Origin: Clarireedia homoeocarpa
Lineage: Eukaryota; Ascomycota; Leotiomycetes; Helotiales; Rutstroemiaceae
Assembly: GCA_001465935.1 (NCBI GenBank)
Contig: LNKV01000038.1
Span: 752,176 to 816,175 of the forward strand
DNA length: 64,000 bases
Reading direction: 5' to 3'
Below, piece by piece: positions 22,760 to 34,460 of this stretch. Below the pieces are notes generated by a model, which saw nothing but the letters and a program-made list of their open reading frames with translations, searched no databases and had not been told where the DNA came from. Position 1 is the stretch's first letter; the number at the start of each line of letters is the position of its first letter. Position numbers and translations under genes: made by a program.

Positions 22760-24903
22760 ATGAAGTCTATCACAGAATATATTGATAACCTCAACTTGAA
22801 GGTCGCCAAATCGACATTCGGGAGGGTCTTCCATCTCGATGGCTCTGGTCATGTATGTGCCTACAGATCAACCTGTGCATGAACGCTAATGTCATTATAG
22901 GAGCGGCAAAGAAAGAATGCTAAATTCGTCACGGAAATCAGAGCTGGCTTGACAACATTCTTCACCATGGCATATATTATCGCAGTTAATGTCAGCCAGT
23001 CTTCCTCTAAACTCCGCTTCCACCTTCTAACGGCCCTACCAGTCAACAGTTCTATCCCAAAGCGGCGGCACATGTATCTGTAGTGATACTGAAGATCCGT
23101 CATGTTTAACAGACTCTAAGTATAACGCCTGTGTCCTAGGTAATTGACAAAGAATATCCTCCAAAAATTTTTTCACTAAGAATTAAACTAGACATCAACC
23201 GTGATATGATTACTGCAACTGCTGCCGTAGCAGGTATTGGTTCTCTAGCATTTGGGTTCTTCACCAATCTGCCCGTAGCGCTGGCGTAAGTCGACTCTGA
23301 TCTTCCCAAGCATCTAACTAATACCCCCAGCCCCGGCATGGGATTAAATGCATACTTCACATACCAGGTCGTCGGTTTCCACGGGACTGGGAGCGTCCCA
23401 TACCGCCTAGCTCTCACCGCAGTATTTGTTGAAGGATTCATCTTCGTTTTTCTCTCCTTAATCGGCATGCGTCAATGGCTCGTCAAAGTTATACCCGCCT
23501 CAATAAAAGTGGCAAGCGGTGTCGGTATCGGCTTGTTCCTCACGGAAACCGGGATGTCCTATTCGGCTGGGATAGGAGCTATGACAGGCTCGGCAGTGAC
23601 TCCAACTGCTTTGGGTGGATGTCCTCCAGAATATCTTGACCAGACTGGAGCTTGCGTTAGTCATCAGATGACGAACCCTACTGTGAGTCTTCGTCGTGCT
23701 TTCTCGCAGCTTATGATTACTGACTTTCTTTTCCTTAGATGTGGATTGGGATTATCTTCGGTGGTTTCCTAACTGCTTATCTCATGTCATTTAGATTCAA
23801 GTCTGCCATTATCGTCGGAATTGCAATTGTCTCAATCTTCTCCTGGCCGTAAGTGCATCCAATTTTTTCTTCCCTGTACTACATAAACACTCCTGGTCTC
23901 TACCTAATAATCCTTATGATTTCTTCATATGTCCCTAACCTCCTCCTAACCCGCGTCGTCCTCCCCCTGCCACCTGCCTACCACCTGCCTACCACCCCCC
24001 ACTAACACCCCCTTTTCCAGCCGAGGCACAACATTCACCTACTTCCCCTACACCCCCTCGGGCGAATCCCGCTTTCAATTCTTCAAACAAGTCGTCGCCT
24101 TCCATCCCATCCGCCACACCCTCTGCGCACAAGACTGGGACCTCACAGCCGCCGGCTCTCACTTTGCTCTCGCCCTCTTCACCTTTCTCTACGTCGACAT
24201 CATCGACTGCACCGCAACCCTGTACTCCATGGCGCGGTTCTCCGGGGCCGTCGACCCCAAAACCGGCGACTTCCCCCGCAGCACCCTCGCCTACTGCATC
24301 GACGCCCTGACCATCACCATCGGCTCGCTGTTCGGCTGCTCGCCCTCCACCGCCTTCATCGAGTCCGGCGCCGGCATCACCGAAGGCGGCCGCACCGGTC
24401 TCACCGCCATCACCACCGGCGTCTGTTTCCTCATCTCCATATTCTTCGCTCCAATCTTCGCCTCCATCCCCCCCTGGGCAACCGGCTGCACCCTCATCCT
24501 CGTCGGCTGCATGATGATGCGCCAAGTCGTCTCCGTAAATTGGTCATACATCGGCGACGCGCTGCCCGCTTTCGTAACCATCGTGTCAATTCCCTATACA
24601 TACTCCGTCGCATACGGACTCATCGCGGGGCTGATGACGTATACAGCGCTGAATGGGTCGATTTACTTAACGCAGAAGATCTCACAAGGGAGACTGAGTC
24701 CGCCAGATGCGGACAATGCCGAGTATTGGACGTGTAAGCCGAGTGGGGGCACAGCACCATGGTTTATACGCGCGAGACATAGGGGGTTTTGGAGGGGAGG
24801 AAGGAACGGTGGGGATATGTTGAGTATTGATGATGGGTCGGCGGGGATGGAGCAGGAGTTGGCGGAGAAGAGGAGGTCGGAGTTGAGGGCGGAAGATTTA
24901 TGA
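22760..24903 (+). CDS. azgA: AzgA-type hypoxanthine/adenine/guanine permease
   Basis: ATG at 22760 (MKSITEYIDNLNLKVAKSTF). Exons: 22760-22852, 22901 to about 22990, then several more to 24903. Landmarks: EIRAGLTTFFTMAYIIAVN (helix 1), the exoplasmic Cys pairs GGTCVCSDTEDPSC, AGIGSLAFGFFTNLPVALAP with GMGLNAYFTYQVVG, IKVASGVGIGLFLTETGM, FTFLYVDIIDCTATLYSMAR, a GCSPSTAFIESGAGITEGGR motif typical of AzgA/NCS2-like permeases, and a hydrophilic C-terminus. Introns checked across the N-terminal half rejoin in frame (IIAVN|STVLSQSGG; ACVL-D-INRDM; VALA|PGMG). Predicted plasma-membrane proton-coupled purine uptake. The last exon, from about 24020, is much more GC-rich than its surroundings. Confidence 0.93.
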
Positions 24904-26053
24904 TTGATTGATTGATTGATTGCTGAGTTGTATAGCAAGTAATCTTACTACTGGAGTATAAGAAGAAAGATATCGTTGCAACAACCAAGAATTCAAAGAT
25001 AAGCTTGATTCTGAGTTCTAGGACTGCAAACATGAGCTTACCTTATAGAGAGATATTTCCATTTCAAGCTCTGATCATGGCATACACTATTCGATTCACC
25101 TCACATTTTCCTTTCACTTGACGTGTCGACCAGCAGACATCCACTTCAACACCAACACATCTCGCAACAACGATAGCTACCATATATTCAATAATCGACA
25201 TTGTCATTAACGCATGATTGTATATCAAAAATGTACATGCAGATATGTAGTAATTTCTTAACTATCTGAATTTTTGTTGTTTTTCGTCCTTTTTATTTTC
25301 ATTGTTCTCATCCCTCATCCATCATCCATCTTTCGTCAATTCATTCATCCACGCACCATCATCTCGCACCTTCAACCTCCATTGATCAAAAAGCAACTCG
25401 ATGATACGCCAGCCAAACCGCCCCATCATCCCATCATTGAGCCAGAATTGTGTCCACTACGCGAAAGAATATCGTACCCGGGCATTTCACTTTTTCTCCA
25501 TTCTACACACCAGAGATATATCCATCCTTCCGTCCATTCATCACACCATAGCCATACCAGACCATGCGTTGAAAAGAATGCTATGTATGCCTTAACACTC
25601 AAATATATAAGAAGTAAAACGAAAAGGAGAAAAAATGGCAAATAGCGAAGATCAACCGCGCCAAGCAGGGGAATCAGATCGTTTATGCCAGTTTCAGACA
25701 AAAAGAATACAAGACGATGGTACCGCATAAATTTTTTGTCGTCGATGAAAAGAAAAGTGCTCCCAGTCCCATAATCCTCAGAGATGGAAAAGAAAAGCAG
25801 AAAGGCATTAGTTCATATGTGAGACCGCGAAAAGCCAATAATCAAATGTGCTGAACTTTTGCTGTGCTGAAACCAGGAAATGCCAGAAAGTTTTAGAAGT
25901 CAAGTTAGAGTACAAGAAAGCCGCCTCGGATCTCATGATAAAGCGTAGTCCAAGATGACTAAATATGGTACATCGTCGGGATATTGATGCTCAGGAACTG
26001 GAGCATGACATCGACGTCTTGTCGTGTATTTTTGAACGAGCGAAACTCAAAAT
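24904..26053. other. Convergent 3' flanks
   Basis: A (GATT)n microsatellite directly follows the AzgA stop at 24903-24922. The rest is A/T-rich with no coding frame that looks real. Confidence 0.45.
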
Positions 26054-27840
26054 TTAAGTGGCTTGAGCGGTACCGCTGCGAGCTCCTCGTGAAGCTCCGC
26101 CTGCACCTCCGCGACCACGACCTGGCCCAAAGTTGCCTCGACCGGATTGACTGCCAGGACGACCTTGTTCAAATCCGCCTCGGCCACGTTGGTTCATGCC
26201 ACCACGTCCACCGGAGTAGCCATTTCCACCATAAGCATTTGCCTTGGGGCGGCGAGGCTCAACGTAGATGGTCTCATCACCAACCTTGTGAGGGTTGGCA
26301 GCAGATGCAGCTTGATAACCTGCTGCGTTGGCGTATTCAACAAAAGCACAGTTCTAAGATCCGTTAGTCAAAGTTTCAGATTAAATAGTCCAGACAATAA
26401 CATACCTTTCCACGATTGATGTCAAAGTAGATCAACTCGCCGAAAGAGCTAAGAGTGGAACGCAGGTCATCCTCCTTGACATTTGAGGTGACATTTCGAA
26501 CATATCCCATGGTTCCTTCCTTCTCAGGAGGAGCGGAGATAGATTGAGGACGGTTCTGTCTCTTGGTGTGGTCTCCTCCAGCTGTTTGCCATCCTGCGCC
26601 TGGAGAAGTGTTCTCCTTCTTATCAGTCGCAGGGGTTGCAGCTGTGGGAGCTGGAGTGGTTGGTTTGGCGGGCTGAGCAGTTGGAGCAGCAGCTGGGGCT
26701 GGACGAGACTGCGCAGGTGGGGTGGCAGTAGTCTTTGGTTGAACAACTGGAACCGCTGGTTTGGGAGCGCTACCAACTGCTGCAGCGGCGCGGCTAGCCC
26801 AACTTAAAGGTTTAGCTGGAGTAGCTGGCTGAACTGGAGCGGGTTTAGCAGCTGGAGCAGCTGGAGCAGTTGTAGATGGCTGTCTTGAAAGCTCAGGGGT
26901 GGGAAGTGGGTCTTTTGGCTTCTCAGGTTCTTCGATCTCTTTTTCAACTTCTTTCTCGGCTTCTTCGGGTGTTGGTGGGCTGTCTTCGACCTTGGGCTCT
27001 TCTGGTTTCTCCTCAGCCTCTGGGACTGGCTCAGCAGGAGTTCCGTTTGTGGCAGGTTCAGCCTCAGTCTCCTCAGCCTTAATGGTCTCCTCCAACTTCT
27101 TGTCAATCACCTCAGGATCTAAAGGAGCAGCAGCTGGTTCCTCGGTGGCGGCTGGAGCAGCTGGCATCTCGACATCCTCAACCAAAGCTGTGGCTGCGGA
27201 CTCCTCCTTCGCATCAGCAGAGACTTCACCCTGCTCATCCTCAACTTCTTCGTTGATGTATCTGAAGATGTCGTTGAGAACGAAGTATCCAGTGGGTTGT
27301 TGTGCAAGAACGAAGGTTTGGACGAATTTTTTGGGTTCGGCAGACTTATTGGACGTTTCACCGATGACTTGGATGACGATGTTCTCGAAGGAAGCTTGGG
27401 AATCGACATTGGTGACACGAACCTTGCAATCCTGGAAGTCAAGGTCACGGATACGTTCTTGGATATTCTAAACCTATTAGCTACGCCTGCAAAGGTGTGG
27501 TGCGCAAACTTACAGATCGACCGACAGATACTAGAGCTGAAGCGCCTTCAAGACCAGAGACAAATTGGGATCGCTTTCCATAGAATAGCTGTGCATTGTT
27601 AGCATTGAACGACAATTACACAAAACATCAATTCTAACATACGTGTAGCTTTTCTGGGGACTTGCTCAGAGTGTTGTAGTATTGCTCAACGAAGTACCAT
27701 CCGACCTCATCCTTAGAAAGATCACCACTTGCCGCGCCTGCTCCACTAGTAGCAGAGGTAGCACCAGAGGTAGCTGTGTACTGTTCGGTGGAGGAGGCCT
27801 TGTACTGGTCCTGTTGATTGAAGCTACCATTGGTGGCCAT
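26054..27840 (-). CDS. NTF2-like and RRM domain protein (G3BP/Nxt3/Bre5-like)
   Basis: Four exons, 27840-27643, 27588-27514, 27467-26406 and 26353-26054, give 544 residues. After a Gln/Ser/Gly-rich start comes an NTF2-like fold: VGWYFVEQYYNTLSKSPEKL, HLFYGKRSQFV, IQERIRDLDFQDCKVRV, SFENIVIQVIGE, FVLAQQPTGYFVLNDIFRY. A long low-complexity Glu/Pro/Ala region follows. The RRM starts at MGYVRNVTSNVKEDDLRST and contains the RNP1-like GKNCAFVEYANAAG across the last intron. The tail is RGG-rich (GRGNFGPGRGRGGAGG). This order matches G3BP family proteins, which bind RNA, join stress granules and act as deubiquitinase cofactors (yeast Bre5-Ubp3, fission yeast Nxt3-Ubp3). Cytoplasmic. Confidence 0.93.
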
Positions 27841-28549
27841 GTTGTTGAAGAAGGTGGGGAAGAAAGATTTTTGTCGAGTTCACGAAGATTAGATGGAGGG
27901 GTCTGGTGGAGACGGCGGCAGAAAATTCCGTAGAGCGGAGGTAAGCTGTCGCAGACTGGAGATGAAATAGATAAAACTCAGATAAGTTGAGGAGGTATCG
28001 AGTCCTGTCACGGATATCGAACGCGTTTTCCAAGTAGATGGACGTTGTTGTTGTTTTTAGGTGCCCTGTTTCTCCAAATTGGATAGACCTTGAGGAGATC
28101 GAGAGGTGCGTTTGCGGTAGGGTAAATTTGGAGGATCGGTATTATGAGAAGTTGGAGGGGAGATAGAAGAACAAAAGAGAAGCTTCTAATATGCAGAAGA
28201 ATAGGAGAATGTATTCTCAAGTCGCGGGATGATATCGAAAAAGATTCGTTTCTTGCAGAGCTGCTGGTGTCAATATGGAGTTGTAAATGTGGGAAAGTTG
28301 ATGTTCAAAGTTGTCAAATTGTGTAGAATTTACAAATTTACGATCAATGACGGGCTTCTCGTAAGCGAAAGCCGATTGTCGCCTTAGATATCGGGCAGGA
28401 ATGCGGAAAGCTCAAGATGAGGCCAGAACATAGTACAGTTTGTGTTGAGTCGCAGTAGTTTGGGTAAAAAAGAGAACAAGCTCTGAAGTCGTCTGGTGAT
28501 AGTAGGCGCTTGAGCATAGTAAAGTTATAACATCGATTAATCACAACTT
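27841..28549. other. Promoter of the G3BP-like gene and 3' flank of the TPR gene
   Basis: No coding frame is convincing. The first 200 bases on the minus-strand upstream side probably form the 5' leader of the G3BP-like gene. Confidence 0.45.
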
Positions 28550-30924
28550 TCATGCAATTCCCATTTCAGATAAAGCCTCATAAGAAACCAATCCATCATC
28601 CACAGCATCCTCCAAGACCCCCCTGACTACCTCTGTTTGCATCTTGACAAGCTCTACAAGCTTTTGAGTTTCGCCTGACAATCCCACAGCTAACGCCTCC
28701 TTCACTGCAGCTTCTTCAGCTTCTTTCTTCGCCCCCTCATTTCTAGCCAAAGTGCCAGCCCCGCGATAAAACTTCTCCGCATTTTTAGCCAAGACAGCGC
28801 CATTTTTCACAGCAATGTCATAGTTGCTTGGCGGTTGTCCTAGCTGAAGTCGGAGAAGCTCAACATCCCCTCGCAACAGATGGATCTTGGGTAGATTGTC
28901 AGCTGCTGGCAGTTTGGAGGCTTTGGTTAAGCTGTCGAGCGCTGCAGTGAGAACTTTCCATCGTGATGTTGAGACTTCACGAGACTGGACAGCATCGAAG
29001 TTCATGCGTAAAGAGCTATTGTACGCGATAAATGCTTCTGCTTTGTTACATAGTCCCTCCGGATAGTCATCGACATTCACAGTGGCGTAAGCATCATTAA
29101 GAGCTCGTTCATAGGTTCCAATATCGATCTTTTGTACCCGAAAGTTGGCATCAGCAAGGGCAGCAATAAAGTTTGCCCTGGTTATGTCCGCTTCTTGCAC
29201 CCTCTCAGTATTACCTTGAAGGTATTTCTGCAGCTTCTCCTCAGTGAGTGGTATAGAATACTCTTCTACCCATGCTAACCCTCGACCTGCATCAGCGTTC
29301 ATAAGCCCACACAATGTAGTGAGTGTTTGAAGTTGGGCGAGTAAAGTATCAAGTAAACTATCCAGGGTGACAGGCTCAATGATGGTGGCCCAGCGATCAT
29401 CTTGCGGTGTTTGAGATCCGCCCTCTGAGATTAGGGCACCGCCTTGCTCGGTGTCTTGACCATCGTCAGATGACTCCTGAGAAGGGTCGAACGTCGCTTG
29501 TGCTTGTGCTTGTGCTTGTGACTCAGCATATTGATATTCTTGCAATGCCAAACACCGTTGAAAGAGCTCGATAGCTTCCTCTAATAGAGAAAGACTATCC
29601 TCACTACTGAACCCTCTGCTTTCCGAGATGGCCTCGACCAAACTTGTAAGCACTTGAGCAGTGTTACTGCTGGTGTTAGCGATAGAGCGCAATAATTGTC
29701 GGACGGGAAGGCATTCTGAAATAACCACCCCAGCCAGCGGAACTACCGATGGACCACAAAATAATGGCATGATTGTTTCAAAATGAGGAAGAAGCACAAG
29801 ACCTTAGCCATACTTTCAGAAGCCATACTTTCAAAAGCCATCACACTTGGCAGGCTCTCAGAGTACTATGCCAGAAATGAAACAACCTTGGTCAATGTTC
29901 CAAGATACAAACACCCCCAAAACGAAATCGCGTCAAACCTACAACAAAACATCCGCATTATCCCCTTTCAACCCCAACGCCCTCCGACTCGACTCTAATG
30001 CCGTCCCCAAAAGTTCCACCAGCGTTCCCGGCAACTGTGCCGTCAACTTCGGATACTGCGTGAGCTCATATTGCACACGTGCCCTGCCAGAGACCCCATA
30101 TCATCAGTCGCCGCCTTTGATAGATACATTCATTCATTCATTCATTCATTCATTCATTCATTCACACATTCGTAAAATCATACATCCATACTTAGGAGTC
30201 AGAAGGAGTGCTCAGAACTTACTTGTTATACGCCAAATCAAACGACTGTGGGAATTTCCTCAACGCCTCATCATACGTGTCGATCGCTCGGATGAAAAAC
30301 CTTGTTGACTGTGACGATCGAAATCTTAATATCTCGTTTTCATATCGTGTATGTACTTCGTATATTCCACCAAACGCCAAATACTCGCGACCTCACCAAG
30401 AATGAGGTGAGGACGTCGCGTATAGCAGTCGAGGGGATACGCAAACGAGTCGACATGAATCAACTCAACAGGGGGGCAATCAAACAAGCAAGGGAGGAAA
30501 AGGCTAATGAGGTAGGGATATAACAAGAAAGAAATCTTACTTTGGCCGCATCACCACCTCTCCACTTCTCGCCCGCTTCTTCAAAATCTACGCCGGCTAG
30601 ATGCGAATGTCAGGTTGAGTTCCAAACAAAAGTTCGCTTGCTCGCTCGCACGCATAGATAGATGGCATGAGGGGAGAAAGGGAAAGATAGGTTGCACGAG
30701 GTGACTTGACTTGACTAACCAGCGAGATATTCATCGGCCGTGCTCGGAACCTAAGGCACGAACGAACATGTTATTCTACCTGACCTGCGGTCGCGTACGC
30801 ATACATGGGATTCTCATATGCGTGTATGCATGACGAATCCTTCCAGCGTAGGATAGCCTTACATACCTGAGGGGCGCGTTTTGATTTCTTCTTGTTCTCT
30901 TTGAGAAATTGCTTTTTGACCATT
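28550..30924 (-). CDS. TPR-repeat protein resembling Rpl4 assembly chaperone Acl4
   Basis: Six exons. The core reads VPSTADEYLA, AGVDFEEAGEKWRGGDAAK, STRFFIRAIDTYDEALRKFP, KARVQYELTQYPKL, LKGDNADVLF-NTAQVLTSLV, an acidic insert with an AQAQAQA repeat, SLLDTLLAQLQTLTTLCGLM, and helical repeats to a C-terminal VSYEALSEMGIA. This is the architecture of fungal TPR proteins orthologous to yeast Acl4, which guards newly made ribosomal protein uL4. That assignment is from memory. Exon joins from VPSTADEY onward are phase-consistent. The ATG at 30924 gives MVKKQFLK, but its frame does not join the second exon; removing one A from the run at 30900-30903 would give a basic ENKKKSKRAPQ that does. The 5' end is therefore uncertain. 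Confidence 0.72.
30127..30164. repeat. (ATTC)n microsatellite in intron
   Basis: About nine copies of CATT in tandem inside an intron of the TPR gene. Confidence 0.9.
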
Positions 30925-31357
30925 TTGGATGGGATTCTGACTATTTTCGGATGTGGGAGTGGGATGTTGTGGAGTGCGGTTAGATTGGTAAGTAGAACTA
31001 GATGTTTACTTTACGTAGAGTGTTCGATATCACATGCATGGTGAGGTTCTTGTGACATTGATGGAATGGATTGATCTGGTGGATGATACATTTTTTTGTT
31101 CGGGGAAGGAGAAATGAGATAGTGGGGTCTCTCGGCCTCCGAATTTTTCTTACCGTAGGCGTAGGCGTCTGGGGGGCGATAGGTGTGATAGACGGCTGAT
31201 GATTGGTTTTCTTTCCATTCATTCTTTTAACTTGTGAGGATTGATGAGGAATTTCTCTGCAGTGGGTATTTCCAGAATTCCAATATATCACGACATCATG
31301 ACGAATACCGAGTCTCTTCAAGACCTGCATCACCCCTCCTCATGGCAACGAACATGA

Positions 31358-31392
31358 ACAACCACAACCACAACCACAACCACAACCACAAC
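31358..31392. repeat. (AACCAC)n microsatellite
   Basis: Six-base unit repeated about six times. Confidence 0.9.
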
Positions 31393-31838
31393 TCTCTCAC
31401 ACTTTCGGGCACCAGCATTGGGATTTGACCAGCTGTTTGGCATTCTGCGTATGACAACAGCAGGCCCTAATCCGCCACATACCGACGTAGCGGGGTTTAG
31501 ATCCGCAAATAGGAGAAAATGCAACCCATAAACTCACACTGTAAGCAGCTGTCCCCGGTTATGATCCCATTGGCTCCTCGTTGTGCATAATGGTTCTCAC
31601 AGAATGCATTGCAACCCACGACTGCTATCTACAGCATATACTTCTCTGTTTCAAATGCTCCAGCACTATTGCATGCAACGCACCGACACCGTTCGAGATG
31701 TTATTGCAGCAACGGCTCTTATTAATCTAATTCCGTTCGTGCTTGCCACGTGCGAGTCAATTACCGTACAGGACTGAACAGTACTTTGGACTGTCGGCGT
31801 TGGCAGTTTGTTTTGGAGGGGGGCCTGGCACTGAGGAT

Positions 31839-31888
31839 GACTTGGGACTTAAGACTTGGGACTTAAGACTTGGGACTTAAGACTTGGG
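31839..31888. repeat. 14-bp minisatellite
   Basis: Unit GACTTGGGACTTAA, three full copies plus a partial fourth. Confidence 0.9.
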
Positions 31889-32167
31889 CCTTGTTGCTTG
31901 GTCTACAAAGGGGGAATTTTTTTATGATTCTTTTTGCTTCTGCTGCTCGCTGCATTGCATATCCTTCTGCACAATCTCGCGTCCGACGTGTGTTGCTTGC
32001 CTGCTGAGATCTAGAGCGCGTCGCTGGCTTTACATGGGGAATTAGGTTTGGCGATCAATGGATACTGTAGAAGCATTAACTTACGTAAAGACTGTTTACA
32101 AGTATAAACTGTCGATTCTGGCAATGATTGTTGGAGAGCTGCTTACCGTTTACCAGTGGGCAATGGC

Positions 32168-32206
32168 AACGGGAAAGGGAAAGGGAAAGGGAAAGGGAAT
32201 GGGACT
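32168..32206. repeat. (GGGAAA)n microsatellite
   Basis: Purine-only six-base unit, about five copies, then a degenerate GGGAATGGGACT tail. Confidence 0.9.
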
Positions 32207-32350
32207 GGGACTCTCCTTCGTACGAACCGTCATACACCCACCCTAAAGGTCGGAAAATTCATTCAGTAATCATGATCCCTACACACCACGTTTCTTCCCA
32301 ACTACCCACGCGGGAAATCATTTCTATCTTTACTCCGGGCTTGATTTGTG

Positions 32351-32386
32351 CCAGATTGACCAGATTGACCAGATTGACCAGATTCG
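32351..32386. repeat. 10-bp minisatellite
   Basis: Unit CCAGATTGAC, three copies plus a diverged partial copy. Confidence 0.9.
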
Positions 32387-32537
32387 CCCTTTGCGTGCAC
32401 CAATGAGAGTGGGTGTGTAAGGCGAATTGACTCAAATGCTGACTGCATAAATGTGAATCCTACAAAAGTACGGAGTAGTTAGTTGAGTTGGGGGGTTGTT
32501 GGAATGACGGCAAGTTACAGACATGCGCAGCACCGCG

Positions 32538-32606
32538 AACATGTCCTCCATGTCCTCCATCTCCTCCATCTCCTCCATCTCCTCCATCTCCTCCACCTCC
32601 TCGTCC
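32538..32606. repeat. 9-bp C/T-rich repeat
   Basis: Unit TCCTCCATC with small variants, about seven copies. Confidence 0.9.
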
Positions 32607-32670
32607 TTGTATTATAAATCTACCCCGTCTCTCTTATTCTGTTCAGCTGGCCGGCCGGCCTCCCTGCAGT

Positions 32671-32724
32671 GAATGTGTGTCGAATTGGGAATGTGTGTCG
32701 AATTGGGAATGTGTGTCGAGTTGG
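32671..32724. repeat. 18-bp minisatellite
   Basis: Unit GAATGTGTGTCGAATTGG, three near-perfect copies with one A-to-G change in the last. Confidence 0.9.
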
Positions 32725-32884
32725 ATGGATAATGAAAATTCATAATAATAATATTTTGGGCAGTCGGTAGTTGGTCCCCCTTGACAGACATGTAGGGATT
32801 TTAGATGCCACACTACAGTAGTGTGCTATGGAGGTACTGTATGTTGCCCACCCAGATCCACGCTAGCTTCCTATACCTTTTGCC

Positions 32885-32929
32885 TGGTTGCCTGCTTGCC
32901 TGCTTGCCTGCTTGCTTCTGCTTCTGCTT

Positions 32930-32964
<35 letters not shown>

Positions 32965-32994
32965 GCTGCTCCTACTCATGCTCCTGCTGCTGCT
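32885..32994. repeat. Compound CTGCTT/CTGCTC repeat tract
   Basis: Blocks of CCTGCTTG, CTGCTT and CTCCTG run into each other over about 110 bases, all pyrimidine-rich on the plus strand. Confidence 0.85.
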
Positions 32995-33292
32995 TCGATT
33001 TTCTGCACTCTGCAGGTGATTATTTCTCCCACTCTGATATCCACTCCTCAGAAGCCGGTCCTAATCTCTTTAGTCCGTGCGTTGCCATTTCCGAACGTTT
33101 CGACCCACCCCGAGCCAAGCCGACCCTTCCTCATCAATCCCAGTTCCCTTTCTCCCTCCTGTTTGACCTTGACTGCTTTTCCACACTTTTCCTCGTGGCA
33201 CCCCTCGATTCAGTCCACTTTCTTGCTCTACTAAGCCTGCTTCATAGCCCAAAGCGACGAGGGTTAATCAAAGCCATCTGAGCTATCGCAAC

Positions 33293-33328
33293 CAACTAAG
33301 CCAACTAAGCCAACTCAGCCAACTGCGA
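33293..33328. repeat. 10-bp minisatellite
   Basis: Unit CCAACTAAGC, about three and a half copies. Confidence 0.85.
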
Positions 33329-33509
33329 GTCAATCCTAGTCTTAATCAACCCAGACACCCCCATATCGCACAACATCTCGAGCCACTCTGCGACTTGATC
33401 CATTTGATATTAGGGACCGCCTAACTTAACACTTCAAAACAGATCTTCTTGATTTGGCTTTCGTGCCCTTAGAACCGGTTGTGTGTCATTCTGAAACGCA
33501 TTTACCAAA

Positions 33510-34060
33510 ATGGTCGCTTCATTAGAGTCTTCTCGCCCTATTATGGCTCCAAGCGTATGTTCATTCTCTCCCTTTCCTTTTTGCTTTCCAGCTTTCATCC
33601 AGCCTTTCCGTCATTTCGCACTCACATCTCCAATCTATCCTGTCTCTCGACCTATTCACATCCAACCAAACTGTTTACTTTACAACGATCTCTGCTGATA
33701 ACCATGCCTCATAATAAGGTCAGCTCCAAGGGCAACAATCGCTTCAGCACTTACACAGCTGTCTCAATTGAGACCACCGAATCCGCCCGAGAAGAGTTCT
33801 CTGCAATCGAGAACGGTATCGACAAGCTACATGTTCCCAAGCTCGAAAGCCAACGTCACGATCTGTCGCCAGAGAAGAGAGACAACCTGGGCAAACTGGC
33901 ATTAGGTGCTAAGCTGGAGAGAGCATTGGGTCGTCGCATGGGAGGACAAGATGCCGTTATGCGAAAGAAGTCACCATCACAATCTGCGGGCTCCCCTCTC
34001 AACGCCTCCCCCATAAACGAGAAAGGCACGATACTGGACGAAAAGGAGACTTGCGCCTAG
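33510..34060 (+). CDS. Small hydrophilic hypothetical protein
   Basis: Likely two exons, 33510-33554 (MVASLESSRPIMAPS) and 33719-34060, with a GTATGT...AATAAG intron, giving 128 residues. If the intron is not removed, translation could start at ATG 33704 (MPHNKVSSKG). The body SSKGNNRFSTYTAVSIETTE, then a helical Glu/Lys stretch (LSPEKRDNLGKLALGAKLER) and a basic Ser-rich end (RKKSPSQSAGSP), looks like a real, partly disordered protein with no membrane or secretion signal. Family not recognised. Confidence 0.5.
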
Positions 34061-34425
34061 ACGGTGGTGTGTTGGTGTTAGTCTAGGTGTTGGACGATCC
34101 GGCGGGACGGCTTTGTTATGATACGCGAACGATCATTGTGTTAAAGGAATTTCTACCTCAGGACAATATGGGCATCCATTGCGGGCGTTGTGTTGAATGT
34201 TTGGTATTTCGCGTCACCTTCATGTCTACTACCTCTTACACTGTTTTTATCTTGTGGGGAGGTGGTTTCCAATGAATTGGTTTTTCCCTGGAAGTTTTTA
34301 TACCATACGAGCAGCGCGAAATAGTCCCTACTGTGTTTTATGTATGTCCTGCTTATATTGTCACAAGCAGGAATGGAGAATTATCAGTCTTTCCAAACTG
34401 CTTTTACTTTCACGCCGTATCTGAT

Positions 34426-34460
<35 letters not shown>

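Larger units (their letters stand above)
30925..33509. other. Gene-poor region dense in short tandem repeats
   Basis: No gene supported in 2.5 kb. Open frames here mostly read through repeats (for example Cys-rich and Pro-rich translations near 32.5-33.0 kb) and are artefacts. The individual repeats are listed separately. Confidence 0.6.

Noticed and set aside
32488..33281. Open frames with Cys/Ser/Pro-rich translations that could suggest a small secreted cysteine-rich protein
   Set aside because: They are direct translations of CTGCTC, TCCTCC and 18-bp tandem repeats, are open in several frames at once, and have no start context or fold.
30127..33330. Possible CRISPR-like array
   Set aside because: The repeats are directly adjacent with no unique spacers, and this is a eukaryotic genome.
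34429..34459. Poly-T as the tail of a retroposed element
   Set aside because: No target-site duplication or recognisable retrocopy flanks it; simple slippage explains it.
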